From assembly GCA_035079385.1 (NCBI GenBank), contig JAVHKY010000059.1:2220001-2284000 (forward strand): DNA of 64,000 nucleotides, given 5' to 3'. Below the pieces are notes generated by a model. That model did no database searches and was not told the origin of the DNA. It saw only the letters and a program-made list of their open reading frames with translations. The DNA comes from Aspidiotus rigidus. Taxonomy: Eukaryota; Arthropoda; Insecta; Hemiptera; Diaspididae. The number at the start of each line of letters is the position of its first letter. Position 1 is the stretch's first letter. The position numbers were made by a program, and so were the translations under genes. This document shows, in pieces, positions 11,691 through 22,636 of the stretch.

Positions 11691-14310
11691 GGAGTGCGTA
11701 CTTTGAATTTGTAATAATTTGTACACCACATAATGTGCAGACTTCATCAACTATAAAGAATTTCAGCTAGCGGACCACTTTGAATCAGGGGTCGATTTTT
11801 CCAATTTTTAATGATTGAGAATTAATTTTCTTGTCTTCATTTCATAATTTGTCTACTTTTTCAACGGGGTCTTCGCGAGTTGCTAATTGGGCATAAGCTA
11901 AAACGCAAACAAGGAGTATAACTTTCTCTCAGAAGTAGGTGAAGGCAGAGGAGTCCTACACATACTCGTACACTCTTTGATTTTCAACCAATTAGTGACG
12001 CTTTTTTTTCGCTCGGTGGAATTTTTGTTCTCAAAATTTCCATTTTATCACTGATAATAAATCAAAAATTCGATACTCGAGCACAAATTCTAACTTCGAG
12101 CTCTCGTATTGGGAAAATTACTCCAACGGAGAATCTATTTTGTAAGAAAATATCTGGTGGAAATGCGTGCCGTTGGTCATAGACCTTACATGATGAAAGG
12201 AAGTTATAGTCTGGCACCGTAGATTTTGTAAAAATCAGGAAAACTAAAATAATAGCGACATTGCCGAATGACCTATTTTAAAAATTATCTATTCAAATAA
12301 TAACGTTTGCCTTTGGTTTCCAACGCATTCCGCGAACGACACGGGCGACACGCTGCGCAGGGTCCTGCTGTGAATGTCGCGCGTTAAACTGCGTCTTCCT
12401 GGAGTCGATTGAGATTTGTATCAGCGGCGAATCGCAGCGGTTTTGGTTTTAAATTCATAAAAATTTTAATGGTGAAGAGAAGAGAAATTCATTATACGCA
12501 TCAGTAATTTTGAAATCATCTGTATTTGTCTGTAAATTTGTCTTCTCCTATAATTTTGTTGGTCATAAAAAGTTCAGAAGTTACTTCCTTTAGTTACTAT
12601 TTCCACCCACTCCGGAATCGATGTACGTCCAAATTTTCTCGCAGGTACAGTAGAAAAAGAACTTTCAATTCTCTTACTATGTATATTTCACCTATCAAAT
12701 AGCTTAAAATTACCCATCCGGCACAGCAGAAAAATATATCAAGTTGTCAACATTGTTTTAAAATCTCTAAATTTTACGATTTTTGGACTAAAATTTGGAC
12801 TCAGAAAACATTTCTCGATATGATTTCTTTTCTTCCATAGTGCATAATTCTTATTTGGGGGGGGGGGGAGTGAATTTATCTAGAATAAAAAAAGACGTAG
12901 CGTTTTTTTCATGTATCTCAAACGCCAACAGAAGATACTTTCGAATCGTCTACATCGAATTTTGCAAAACTTCAAGTTCAATAGTAAATAGTATGGTTTA
13001 CGACTTTCTTGCATTCAATGGTCGTGTGTGAAATCCCTCTGGGAGAAGTAAAATATAATAATTTTTCTCAAAATCATTTATTACACCTGATATTCTGTAG
13101 TGACGTAGTGCCAGAAATTTGCGAAAGGGGGGGAAGTGGTCTATGGAAAAAATTTCAGAGGGTCTTCAGAAAATATCAACAATTTTTTGTGTGAAGGTTT
13201 CAACCTCGTTTGCTCTACAAAATCGTTACTACCATCTAAAAGTGAGAAAGTTGTGGTCGTGATAGTAAATCTATCAAAATTAAGAAAACAGACTGATGTT
13301 CATTGATTTTTGGGTCAAATTGGCTTTAGACTGGTAAAAATGTTGTATGGAGTAGCTTTCGCCTCTTGATAGGGCATTTAAAATGGGTTTAAAAATGTTT
13401 CTTGAAATTAAGAAAATTTAGAAAAACCGAAGTATAAGATTATAAATCGGTTGTAGAATTGAACCAAACACCCTCGGACCAAGAGCTGTTGAGTTATGTT
13501 TATTACTGACCCAGGTATGCAGACCTTCGTTTTTTGTACGTTAACTTTGGTCTTCAAGATCTCCTCAGTGAGCGTATCTGAATGTGCGATACCCTTCTAT
13601 AAAATTCACTTTGGAAGTCGGTCGACCCTCAATAAAGTACCTAAATTTAACGATCTTTGAAAGAGATGGTTTCCATGAGTTTGGGATCTATAGAAAAGAT
13701 TCTTTGACCGATATCGTAGTCCGCGAGTCTTAATTTTCTCCTGTTGCCCTCAGGATTGTTACATTTAATACCTTGAATCACTCTGCTTTCTCGTTTTGCT
13801 TTCCACAAGGAATTGATGACCTTAAAATACAGGTTGATGACATCGACATATTATCGAAATAATTCGCCAACGGAATATTCAATTGAATCAAGAATTGTTT
13901 GAATTAGTTCATCATTCATATTGTGATAATTCCTTAGTTTAGTCCTGATGTCTCTGGACGTTCTCGAATCGAGCGTTGATGGTTTGGTTTTCTTCATGTC
14001 GTGTCTGATGATGCGGTTTTTGAACCAAAAGCGCTCGCCAGTTGCGTTTCAATTTCTGCACTATTCGCAACTCAAAAGTAATCCTCAGAGTATCCCACTT
14101 TCAATTCAAAAAATCGGATTAACTCGACATCGGAGCTTGTTACAGGATATGAGGAGAGAATGAGGGGGCAGTAATAGGATTTTAGATCTTACAAGAGTAC
14201 GGGGAGGGATTACTTATGGAAGGTGAACGCAATAACTGTTTTGCAGCAAATTCAAAAAGGAAATGAAGGGTGAGGAAGAAGTTGGAATGGGGATTCGTCG
14301 GACGGCAAGG
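11691..14310. other. Non-coding, no gene recognised
   Basis: Open frames at 12795-13031 and 13948-14163 (plus) show no domain. A G-run lies at about 12857-12867. The composition is ordinary, AT-rich and unstructured. Confidence 0.45.
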
Positions 14311-14324
14311 TCAGTAGGTTAAGG
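14311..14324. repeat. Left target-site duplication of the Penelope-like element
   Basis: TCAGTAGGTTAAGG occurs here and again, exactly, at 15986-15999, immediately outside the two inverted terminal repeats. A 14-bp perfect direct repeat bracketing the element is best explained as the target-site duplication. The variable-length duplications reported for Penelope-like elements include this size. Confidence 0.9.
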
Positions 14325-14355
14325 TGGATAGTATCCTCATAGGTACGAGCCATAC

Positions 14356-14625
14356 TGATTTGAATGAAGAAGACGATACTAAGGCACGTAACAAATATTT
14401 AATGAAGCAAGTTCATACGCGACCGGTTTCGAGCACGCAGAGGTGTTCATCGACAGGCGTCGGACAGAAAACTAACCAAAGAAACCGGTATAAAGGTGAA
14501 AAAATGAGACAACATTAATTGAAGTTGAAATGAAAAATGAAGATGGGGAGGGAGGGTTAAAGGTGAATCACTACAATCAAACCACTCGGGTTTCACGAAA
14601 TCATTAAATAAGTATAAACAGAAAG
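14356..14625 (-). repeat. PLE terminal repeat (pLTR), sense copy at the element's 3' end
   Basis: About 270 bp. It is matched almost base for base, in inverse orientation, by 15717-15985. It contains the GCTCGAAACCGGTC block described separately as a hammerhead-like motif. The short open frames on either strand inside it are not genes. Confidence 0.9.
14421..14458 (-). ncRNA. Hammerhead ribozyme-like motif in the PLE terminal repeat
   Basis: On the minus strand the order is CTGTCGATGA, a short stem II candidate (CAC...GTG), then CGAAACCGGTC. PLE terminal repeats are known to carry minimal hammerhead ribozymes whose stem III is a very short self-complementary stretch after GAA; ACCGGT here fits that. 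The CUGANGA box is imperfect (TCGATGA), so activity is doubtful. It is seen as a motif only, with no folding calculation. Confidence 0.45.
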
Positions 14626-14796
14626 TAAAACGAAAAAGGAGGGGAAAAAACACAAAAGAACAATAGGTAGAATTAGTCGAAAAATAAACGAAACAGCATA
14701 ATTATAAACAAAAACAAAAACTGAAATAAAATAAACAGAGGTAAAATATGGAGGTCTAAAAATCGGAGTAATAAATAAATAAAATAACTGAATGTG

Positions 14797-15699
14797 TCAA
14801 TTATTAGTGAAGTTGTAAAAATGACGAACAATGGGAGACACAAAAGTGGCGGAGAGATCGTTCAGTAGCGAGTCCGATTGGCGAGTGGAGGCAACGGTTT
14901 CTACTTCTTCAAGCTTGTTCATGAGAGCCCCTTTTGAGCACTTTCTAATGATTTTGGTCGTGACGGATGAGAAAGGGTGGTTGCTTTCCAAACAGTGAGC
15001 AGCCATAGCTGAATCTTTTGGTTTGTTGGAATTGTATGCGGTGCGGTGCTCCGAAAGTCGTGTTGTTAACGCTCTCCCTGTTTGGCCAACATAGATGGAA
15101 TCACAGTTACCACATTGAAGACGATAAATTCCTGATTGTTTCAGCGATGGTATAGGATCTTTGGCGTTGAAAAGGTGGCCATTTGTGAGATATGGATAGA
15201 ATCCAACCTTATAGCCGTATTTTTTGAGCTCCCTCTCGATTTTGAGAGATGATTTACCTAAATAAGGGAGTTTCATCCATTTAGTTTTCGTCTTATTTTG
15301 GGCGATTTCATTAGAGGAAGACTCTTGAAGGAGTAAGTGAAGGGTCTTTTTTCTAACCATAGCGTTAACATCAAGGTGCAGACCGTTAAGGATGGCTATG
15401 TGTTGGATGTTCGTTATTTCAATCTGTTTAGCTCTCTCGGTCAGAGGAAGATGGAGTAGACGGTAGATATTATAGTTTATAACGGCATGTTTGTGGCGTT
15501 GTGGGTGCAAGGACTGATTGGGTATGGAAACGCCAGCGTAGGTATTTTTCCTGTAGATACCAAATTCGAGACTCATTTCCACGGAATTAGATTTTAGCTG
15601 TAGCGTGAGATCTAGGAAATTTAGGCACTCACCGCCAATCTCCAAAGAGAAGGACATGGAAGGATGAAAGTCGTTGATTTTTTGGAGGAAACGATCCAA
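14797..15699 (-). CDS. PLE polyprotein C-terminal part: RT thumb plus GIY-YIG endonuclease
   Basis: An intact 300-residue frame. Residues ~1-100 match the end of a PLE reverse transcriptase, with the hallmark string FLDLTL, FGIYRKNTYAG and HPQRHKHAVINYNIYRLL. A linker follows. Residues ~195-230 hold the GIY-YIG nuclease core, GIYRLQCGNCDSIYVGQTGR, with the downstream arginine and histidine (TRLSEHR) and the late glutamate context (MNKLEEVETV). The palm with the catalytic aspartates is missing because the element is 5'-truncated, and the ATG at 15699 is only the first internal methionine. The predicted product cannot reverse transcribe, though the nuclease domain looks intact. In the family this nuclease nicks the target DNA for primed reverse transcription. 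Confidence 0.9.
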   Translation of the reverse strand: MDRFLQKINDFHPSMSFSLEIGGECLNFLDLTLQLKSNSVEMSLEFGIYRKNTYAGVSIPNQSLHPQRHKHAVINYNIYRLLHLPLTERAKQIEITNIQHIAILNGLHLDVNAMVRKKTLHLLLQESSSNEIAQNKTKTKWMKLPYLGKSSLKIERELKKYGYKVGFYPYLTNGHLFNAKDPIPSLKQSGIYRLQCGNCDSIYVGQTGRALTTRLSEHRTAYNSNKPKDSAMAAHCLESNHPFSSVTTKIIRKCSKGALMNKLEEVETVASTRQSDSLLNDLSATFVSPIVRHFYNFTNN

Positions 15700-15716
15700 G
15701 GAAGATTGAGTGCTTT

Positions 15717-15985
15717 TAGTTTCTGTTTATACTTATTTAATGATTTCGTGAAACCCGAGTGGTTTGATTGTAGTGATTCACCTTTAACCCTCCCTCCCCA
15801 TCTTCATTTTTCATTTCAACTTCAATTAATGTTGTCTCATTTTTTCACCTTTATACCGGTTTCTTTGGTTAGTTTTCTGTCCGACGCCTGTCGATGAACA
15901 CCTCTGCGTGCTCGAAACCGGTCTCGTATGAACTTGCTTCATTAAATATTTGTTACGTGCCTTAGTATCGTCTTCTTCATTCAAA
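15717..15985 (+). repeat. PLE terminal repeat, inverted copy at the truncated 5' side
   Basis: Reverse complement of 14356-14625 with very few differences. It joins the truncated ORF directly at about 15717 and ends at the right target duplication. It contains the second hammerhead-like motif (15886-15922, plus strand, same CTGTCGATGA...CGAAACCGGTC order). Confidence 0.9.
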
Positions 15986-15999
15986 TCAGTAGGTTAAGG
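15986..15999. repeat. Right target-site duplication of the PLE
   Basis: Exact copy of the 14 bases at 14311-14324. Confidence 0.9.
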
Positions 16000-18900
16000 G
16001 TCTGGGCTACCGAGTACCAATGAGTGATGATCAGATAGTATAAGGAATTGCGAGGGTTAAAGTAGTGACTGAGAAGAGAGAGGCAGGTGAATATCGGAGG
16101 TGGAGTTTCTCACACGGAAGGATGAGGTGGTATCTTGAATAAAGACTGCTGATTGGACCAAAAGGTGAGAGAAAAATTCTTGAAAAATGAATTTGTTGAT
16201 GTGTGGTTCGCTTATTGATGTCATTTTGTGCCAGCTCTGATCCATTCTTCATGTTTTATTCGTCCATTACAAAATATCTTTAATCAAGAAATAGGTCTTC
16301 GTAGATGATATATTTTTTGTTTTTTCCCGCGAATTCGACTTCGTTGCGATTTCATTGCGGTACTCGAACGTTATTTTACGGCGTCGCGCATAGGCAACTT
16401 CATACGCGAATTTACGACTTACGACACAACAAAGTGGTTCCGCAATGATGGTAAACAATTCTTATTTTAAGTTCGGTTTATACTCGTAATTTACGTGAAA
16501 TAATCTAATAAAGAGTTTCTTCAGAAAAAATGGAAAAAAAAAAAAAAAAAAAAAGGATGAAAAAACTTCGCGGATTTTATTAATCGAAAACTTCTACCAA
16601 CAGTCATTTCGTCGAGCATTACGATATTAGCGATGAAGAAAATGTCGTTAACGATATTTTTTAAAACGAAATATATGTAGGATATATTTTCGCACAAATT
16701 GAATTACCAAGAATTTGAATAGTAAATTACGAAAACGAGTAAACTACTGAAAATGAAACACGTTTTAACCCTACTTTTTAACGTTTAATATTTACAATCA
16801 TTGTTTATTTACGATATTATAAAAATGTTATTTAGGTAACGGTATGTCGAAGTTATCGATACTAGAATCAGTGGGGTAGTGTGTATGTCGATGTATTCGG
16901 TCACAATAGGGTGAGAAAAATACGAATGAATGCTACAATCCGCTTACAGAAGGGAGACAATTCAAGGAGGGAAGAGATTTTGTGAATACTTCTTATTTTC
17001 TGTTTTTAATCTAAATGTTAATATCGTCATACGAAATAGATACATATCGCGCTCAAAGATAGGCTTCTACTCGATGGTGAAAACGATAGGAGTATTGGCT
17101 AACTAAATTCGAGATACTTTATTTTAAAAAATTTAAGCGTGTAATTGTGGTGTTGAACTTTTTTAATTGCACCATAGGAAATAAGAACGTACCTTGATGT
17201 TAATGAGGAAGATTTTAGAATTCTATTAGACTTATTATCATACCTTTGGACCATCACATGTGAAATCCTTTCATACTCTATTTCTCTTGAAGCGGGCGTG
17301 TCTGTCTGATGATTTCCTTGAAGATAAATATAATGAAATTCAGGAACGTAATTAATGCAAACCACCTCGATTTCCTTCACTCGAAGCGCACCCGCCACCG
17401 TCGGTAGTTCATCCAGTTATGTAAAAAAGAATTTTTCTAGAAATTATTTTTTTCTGCCCGAGATCCGGTGAAAAATGTGTACAAGATAAATTATTATATC
17501 GTTCCCACGACGTAATTCTAAATTCTAAATAATCTGCATATAACCCTCGAAAAAACTCATTCATCGATTTCATTTTCACAAATTTGAGCTTGGCACCCTC
17601 GACAGCGATAAAAAGTACGCGACACGTCAGCACGTACCCCGCAATAAAGGTGTTGGAATTTCAACTTAATTTTCCGTTCTAACTACATTGTTTCCGATTT
17701 TAATGGTTATAAATAAGCTGATTCCGCCGAACTACGGTGATTTAACGGACCCTTAACTGCTCTACCGCCTTCTTAGGTTTTTCAACTTTTCATTAGTTCG
17801 GGCGCGATATAGCAAACGTGTGTGTAACGTTATATAACCCGACCAATACTTGGCAAGACTAATCTAGCGATGGTGGAGCATTAATTAGAACATTTAGCGT
17901 CGACTCGATTGCACTGGTGGTACCGTATTCGCTCTCGATGCAGGCAGAATAAATTTCAAGCAGAAATTGGAGACATTAAAGTTTGAAATTACGAGCATAC
18001 GATAATCTGTGTTCTTCGATATTTACGACTCAAGAAAACCTTCACTTTTTTCCTATAGGTACCTAACCTTCTTCTCTGACGCCCAATTTACACCTATGAG
18101 TACGAAAATGGGATTCGTCCAACTCGACCGCGCATACATTTCCATGACCTAACATCTGGAAAATTGAACGAGCCAGCGTCATAGCGGTCATTGACTAAGC
18201 TTTATTATTATTTATTTGGCTGCCGTTATTTGGCATCTGATGGAAAAGCACGTGCTCGTTGGCGACTTCAATATGATCTCATTCCTTTTCAATTATTTTT
18301 TTCTCTCTTTTCCTTTTGGAAATTAACCAAAATATCAAACACGTTCCTCTCCGTTCTGGGGAATAATTGACTGTCGGTGACGTTCCGTTGTTTAATCGCG
18401 AAGTGAAGAAATTTCGATTTTTGTCGTCATAAACGCGCCGTAATCATCATCAACTTTTCTGACCGTCAATTTACGAATACATACTTTATCCTGCCAACCC
18501 TTGGCCAAACGCGTGTTGCATAGGAATCCAACGTAAGCTGCCGGTATTTCATGAGCTGGTGCCAGATTGCTACCTTGCCAGCCGACTAGAGCAACAGTTG
18601 GGCCGATGAGTATAGTTTTCTTTGTAGAAGGATAATACCAATGACCTTGTTCCTCGAACTACATTCGACTTCGTCAAAATAAACATTTCCGTCGGAGGGA
18701 CGAAGAAATTCGCGACAACAGTGTTACGTCAAAATGATTCAATCGGAGCCTGGTTTTGGAGTTGAATTGAATTTTGCATAATTGGGGAAGATACTTCTCT
18801 CTATCATCAAAAATTTAAAAAGCATAGTATGGGAAATTTTTTCTTCATGAATACGGAATCTAAATCTAACATTAAAATGAAAAAAACTGTGGAAAATGTA

Positions 18901-20985
18901 CTCAACCTAGGAGCGATGGTTATAAAATCATTTTTTTAATTTTTTAATGACTTCAAATTGTTTGTTTTAATATTTTTGATGTCTTTACCGGCGCCCCACC
19001 CCACTATTAAAAATTCGAGATGCCAAGTTTCCTCCCCCCTCCCCGTTGATGAACTTGGAATCCGCGAGCCTTTGACCTAATTCAGAAATCTGCGAGGTCG
19101 AGTTCGAGTTTCCCACTCCTACCGAACTGTACTTCAGGCTATAACTAGAGTTAAGGTTGATGGACTTGAAATCCTTAATTTTTCATCCTGATCCAAGAAT
19201 TCGCAGTCTGAGTTTAAGACTCTCTGTCCTAGCTTAGAGTATACCAAGGTATCCTAGCTTTAAACTACGCTTTACTACCTCTAATATACGCCTACATTAC
19301 GCTGTACTAATACAGACTACACTGGGCTCAAGTTTGGTGACATCACCGATAAATACAAACTTATGACCAGAGACCGGACTTTTTGGCAAAAAAACCTGTG
19401 AATTTCGGCACTTAAAATCAAAAATTCGGCAATGTTCGGCATTTAATACGCGTTTTTCAGTAGATTTACTCACTCTTGATAAAAATTATTCAATTTCCAA
19501 CCAAAATTACCTCACTTTCCCGATAAACCAGATCGACCAAATATCAGTAGTACACTGGGTACCTATAGAACACTTTCATATTTCCCCAGAGTTTAAACAT
19601 TTATTCTCCACAATACAATGAATATGGTAAATTTTTATCTATGAATTTTCAACGCTCACGAACGTTCAGGCAAAATTATGATTCAAAAAAAACTTCAAAG
19701 AACCCTTAAAAATGACTAAAAATTATAACTCTCTTACACATCACTCATATTGGGTACATATTGGACACTCCTACATGATGTCAAAGCTACAAAGTAGGTA
19801 CGTATAATCGTAGGTGGTTGAGAATTCGAGGTCGTCGTTGGATCTCTATACACAATTACTAGCGGTTAAACAATTATTTTATTTTTTTTGTTTTAAACGC
19901 TAAGTAGCACTGCCCATGAAAATTACGAAGATTACAGTTCAACCATTCCCATATTTTTTTTAAATGTTGCTCAATCGACTTATGTAGAAGATTTTAATAC
20001 AGACGATACCCCTCACATGAAAAAGGTGGGTTTGCATGCAACAGTCGCTCGTCATTGAAAAGAACAGGGTAAATGGTCGAAAATGTGTCTTGAAAAAAAA
20101 TTTCGATGAAAGACGCGAAACAACATAATTTTTTGTGCCGGGTCGATCAAGTTTGATTGCTGCAACTGGTAACGGTGAAAGACACTACAAATGAGGGGTC
20201 TCGATCCAACTCAAGCAGCGTTTTCCAGAGATGAGACTTTATACGGTGACTTCCTAAGGATAATCTACAATCTTTATCATCGAGCTCCCCAGCAAAGATA
20301 TGAGTATAACAGCTAATATTTTGCAATAGGTGAAAATTACACTCTACATCATCAAACCGTGAAGTGCACACTACTATAGTCACACGCGTGTACATCGCTC
20401 GGTGTTACAATCATTATTAGTTATGTATAAACTTAGTTGTATGTAGTCGCTTCTAATCGCACTATATCGTTTGAATCATTCACTCATCAGCAACAAATAA
20501 ACTACACCTACAAATCAACTCGATAACAAACGGAAAAAGCTCGCGCGAAAGCAAGAACTCTGCTCCGTTCCGGTGAGAAACGGTCCTGGAGCACATTTAT
20601 ACCGGGGCTGAACCACCGCGTGACTATCTCCGCCACGCGGAAAGAGGCACACATTTATATTTACAGTATCATACAAACATTGTCGGTTTCTATTTTAGAT
20701 AAAAATAGTTAGCCTCAATACAGTCGATCGCGATTTAAAAAACAAGACCAAGAAATTACGGAGATGAAATTCATCTATTGGTTTACACATATACTTTAAA
20801 TTAAATTTATCATCGAAGGAGTGTTTCCGTTGTCACATGCGCTGATCTCAAAGCTGCAGTCGGATGAGAGCAGATTTTTTTTTTTGGAAACTGTACATCA
20901 TCAACCATACATACACATTTGATTACAGCGAGAAGATTGTTCTTTATCGTTCCACACGTGTATTCACAGTACGCCGTTGTCCGAG
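16000..20985. other. Long non-coding stretch; a repeat end at about 19366
   Basis: No gene can be supported. Short frames at 16267-16458, 17099-17398, 17409-17633 and 20147-20395 (all minus) show no known domain. The block 17600-18650 is richer in CpG and less repetitive than its surroundings and may be conserved regulatory DNA. A 22-base A-run lies at about 16532. From about 19366 the string CAGAGACCGGACTTTTTGGC begins a 'TTCGGCA'-rich stretch that recurs, inverted, at 39.6-39.8 kb. Confidence 0.4.
19366..19470 (+). repeat. Dispersed repeat end (CAGAGACCGG ... TTCGGCA-rich)
   Basis: ATGACCAGAGACCGGACTTT followed by several TTCGGCA/TTCGGCATTT words. The reverse complement of 39590-39815 gives GCAGAGACCGGATTCCTTGG followed by a similar run of TGCCGAA words. 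The shared end and CA start would suit a hAT-type terminus, but no second terminus or target duplication was found at either site. Confidence 0.4.
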
Positions 20986-21502
20986 TTAGAGAATTATATG
21001 AGCTTTACGGAGTTCCTTCTCTATTTTACGTATTTTTGAAAGCATATTAGTGTTTCCAGCTTTTTGAGCTTTGTGAAATAAATAGAAGCTATTTATGAGG
21101 TCGTTAATATCAGTGATTGACTCATATGTTTGCTTCTTGAACGGACCAGTACTAAAATCTTCTTCTGATGAACCATATTCCATTGGCTGGAAATGATTTG
21201 ACGGTGTCACTTCGAGTGGTTTATAAAATGTTTTTGCATATGGGTCGAGATTAAAATCTTCTTCTTCTTCGGAGGATGAAATATATTCCAACGGTTGGAA
21301 ATGATGCGACGGTGTCACGTTGGGAGGTTTATAAAATGTTTTTGCGTATGGGTCGAGATTAAAATCGTCTTCGAAACAGGAGGAGGAAGGGAAGATTTTA
21401 TATTCCAATGGGTGATGATTGCTTTTGCTGAATTTGTCAATAGATAACTCCTCATGCGCGGATGCTGGACTTCTTTCCAGTGCGCCTGATGAAGGTGTAC
21501 AC

Positions 21503-21539
<37 letters not shown>

Positions 21540-21729
21540 CGACGTTTTCGCGATGATTATGCTCGGGCTGTATTCCTACAACCTCATTATTAACATCGTA
21601 TTTTAGGTATGCTTTACATGTTTTTCGACGTGCACACCTCCACCTTTTTCCACCTTTAGACAAAGGTTTATGGAATACAAACTTGTATCCCTGAAAACTA
21701 ATTTGTCCTTCGTTATTTTTCACAGACAT
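20986..21729 (-). CDS. FLYWCH-type zinc-finger protein with acidic tandem repeats
   Basis: A 247-residue single-exon frame. Residues ~10-59 form a FLYWCH-like domain: aromatic F12...F17/F19, W30, cysteines C32 and C38, and the paired histidines H57 and H59 (EHNH). FLYWCH domains bind DNA and occur in insulator-associated proteins and in MULE transposase-related proteins. A run of 11 asparagines (65-75) is encoded by an AAT microsatellite. The middle has two near-identical ~34-residue repeats (FNLDPYAKTFYKP...TPS.HFQP.EY, followed by a Ser/Glu-rich block) and a third partial copy, all acidic. The C terminus is Lys/Arg-rich and helical. No transposase core is present, so it is either a host gene or a domesticated or cut-down transposon gene. 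I chose the ATG at 21729 because the zinc finger starts soon after it. The downstream poly-A signal is not obvious. Confidence 0.75.
21502..21539. repeat. ATT/AAT microsatellite inside the FLYWCH ORF
   Basis: About 12 uninterrupted trinucleotide units, encoding the polyasparagine run on the minus strand. In-frame, so length change would not disrupt the reading frame. Confidence 0.95.
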
Positions 21730-21825
21730 TGCTCAACTCAACGCTAGTATCTCACAACTATCTATACTACTATAGCTTTTATTAATGACCAAGCACTATA
21801 GAAGTCATCATTATTATAGATTTGG

Positions 21826-22474
21826 TCCCGTTTTGGTCCCGTTTACGGTCCCATTTAGACATACACGCATCTATTAAGAGGAGTACTGCTCCTGTCAAGG
21901 TCCCGTTTATGGTCCCGTTTACGGTCCCATTTACTCCTATACTAGTGTTAAAGGGGTACTGCTCCTGCCATGGTCCCGTTTTGGTCCCATTTAGGTATAC
22001 ATGCATCTATTAAGAGGGATACTGCTCCTGCCATGGTCCCGTTTATGGTCCCGGTTCGACCCCGTTTACGGTCCCATTTAGCCATACATGCATCAATTAA
22101 GAGGAGTACTGCTCCTTCCATGGTCCCGTTTACGGTCCCATTTACTCCTATACTAGTGTTAAAGGGGTACTGCTCCTGCCATGGTCCCGTTTTGGTCCCA
22201 TTTAGGTATACATGCATCTATTAAGAGGAGTACTGCTCCTGCCATGGTCCCGTTTACGGTCCCATTTAGACATACATGCATCTATTAAGAGGAGTACTGC
22301 TCCTGCCATGGCCCCGTTTACGGTCCCATTTAGGTATACATGCATCTATTAAGAGGAGTACTGCTCCTGCCATGGTCCCGTTTACGGTCCCATTTAGACA
22401 TACATGCATCTATTAAGAGGAGTACTGCTCCTGCCATGGCCCCGTTTACGGTCCCATTTAGGTATACATGCTCC
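21826..22474. repeat. 64-bp minisatellite, proximal block (~10 units)
   Basis: Units follow TGGTCCCGTTTACGGTCCCA, TTTAGACATACATGCATCTA and TTAAGAGGAGTACTGCTCCTGCCA, 64 bp in the regular copies (for example starts at 22340 and 22404). Variant units carry duplicated GGTCCCGTTT(A/T)CGGTCCC words or an alternative middle (CTCCTATACTAGTGTTAAAG). Each unit has the short inverted repeat GGAGTACTGCTCC. Frames are open on both strands across parts of the array (21782-22224) but rotate with each unit because 64 is not a multiple of 3; I do not call genes there. The array starts just upstream of the FLYWCH gene. Confidence 0.92.
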
Positions 22475-22542
22475 TATAGAAAATATATACTCGCGAAGAG
22501 TAAGCCACACAAATACAAAAACCGCAGTAATAATACAAACAA

Positions 22543-22578
22543 TCCGAGCGCTTTCGGCTAAACAGCCATTCTCACGGT
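22543..22578 (-). ncRNA. Hammerhead-like motif in the 3' tail of the second PLE
   Basis: Minus strand: GTGAGAATGGCTGTTTAGCC followed by GAAAGCGCTC. GGCT-GTTT-AGCC forms a perfect 4-bp stem II with a tetraloop. GAA is followed by the self-complementary hexamer AGCGCT and C. This is the layout of the minimal hammerhead of PLEs. The first core box is GTGAGAA instead of CUGANGA, so it may be inactive. Confidence 0.45.
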
Positions 22579-22636
22579 ATAGAAATCGACTGAACCCAAC
22601 ACCAACAAGAACGAGTAACAACGAACGAGGAGGTCA

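Larger units (their letters stand above)
14325..15985 (-). mobile_element. Penelope-like retroelement (PLE), 5'-truncated, flanked by inverted terminal repeats
   Basis: A 1661-bp insertion bounded by a 14-bp target duplication. Reading on the minus strand, it consists of an inverted terminal repeat copy (15717-15985, opposite sense), an open reading frame with the end of the RT and a GIY-YIG endonuclease (14797-15699), a short 3' region, and a terminal repeat in sense orientation (14356-14625). An extra ~30 bp lies between the left duplication and the repeat match. PLEs are known for terminal repeats that may be direct or inverted and for 5' truncation, so the structure is that of a normal PLE insertion that lost most of the RT. 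The uninterrupted ORF and perfect duplication suggest a recent event. Confidence 0.92.

Noticed and set aside
18498..18512. NFI binding site (GCCAACCCTTGGC region)
   Set aside because: The half sites are in the reverse order to TTGGC(N5)GCCAA and the spacing is wrong.
21782..22224. Overlapping sense and antisense ORFs with many 'NGT' sequons
   Set aside because: They lie entirely in the 64-bp minisatellite and shift frame with each unit.
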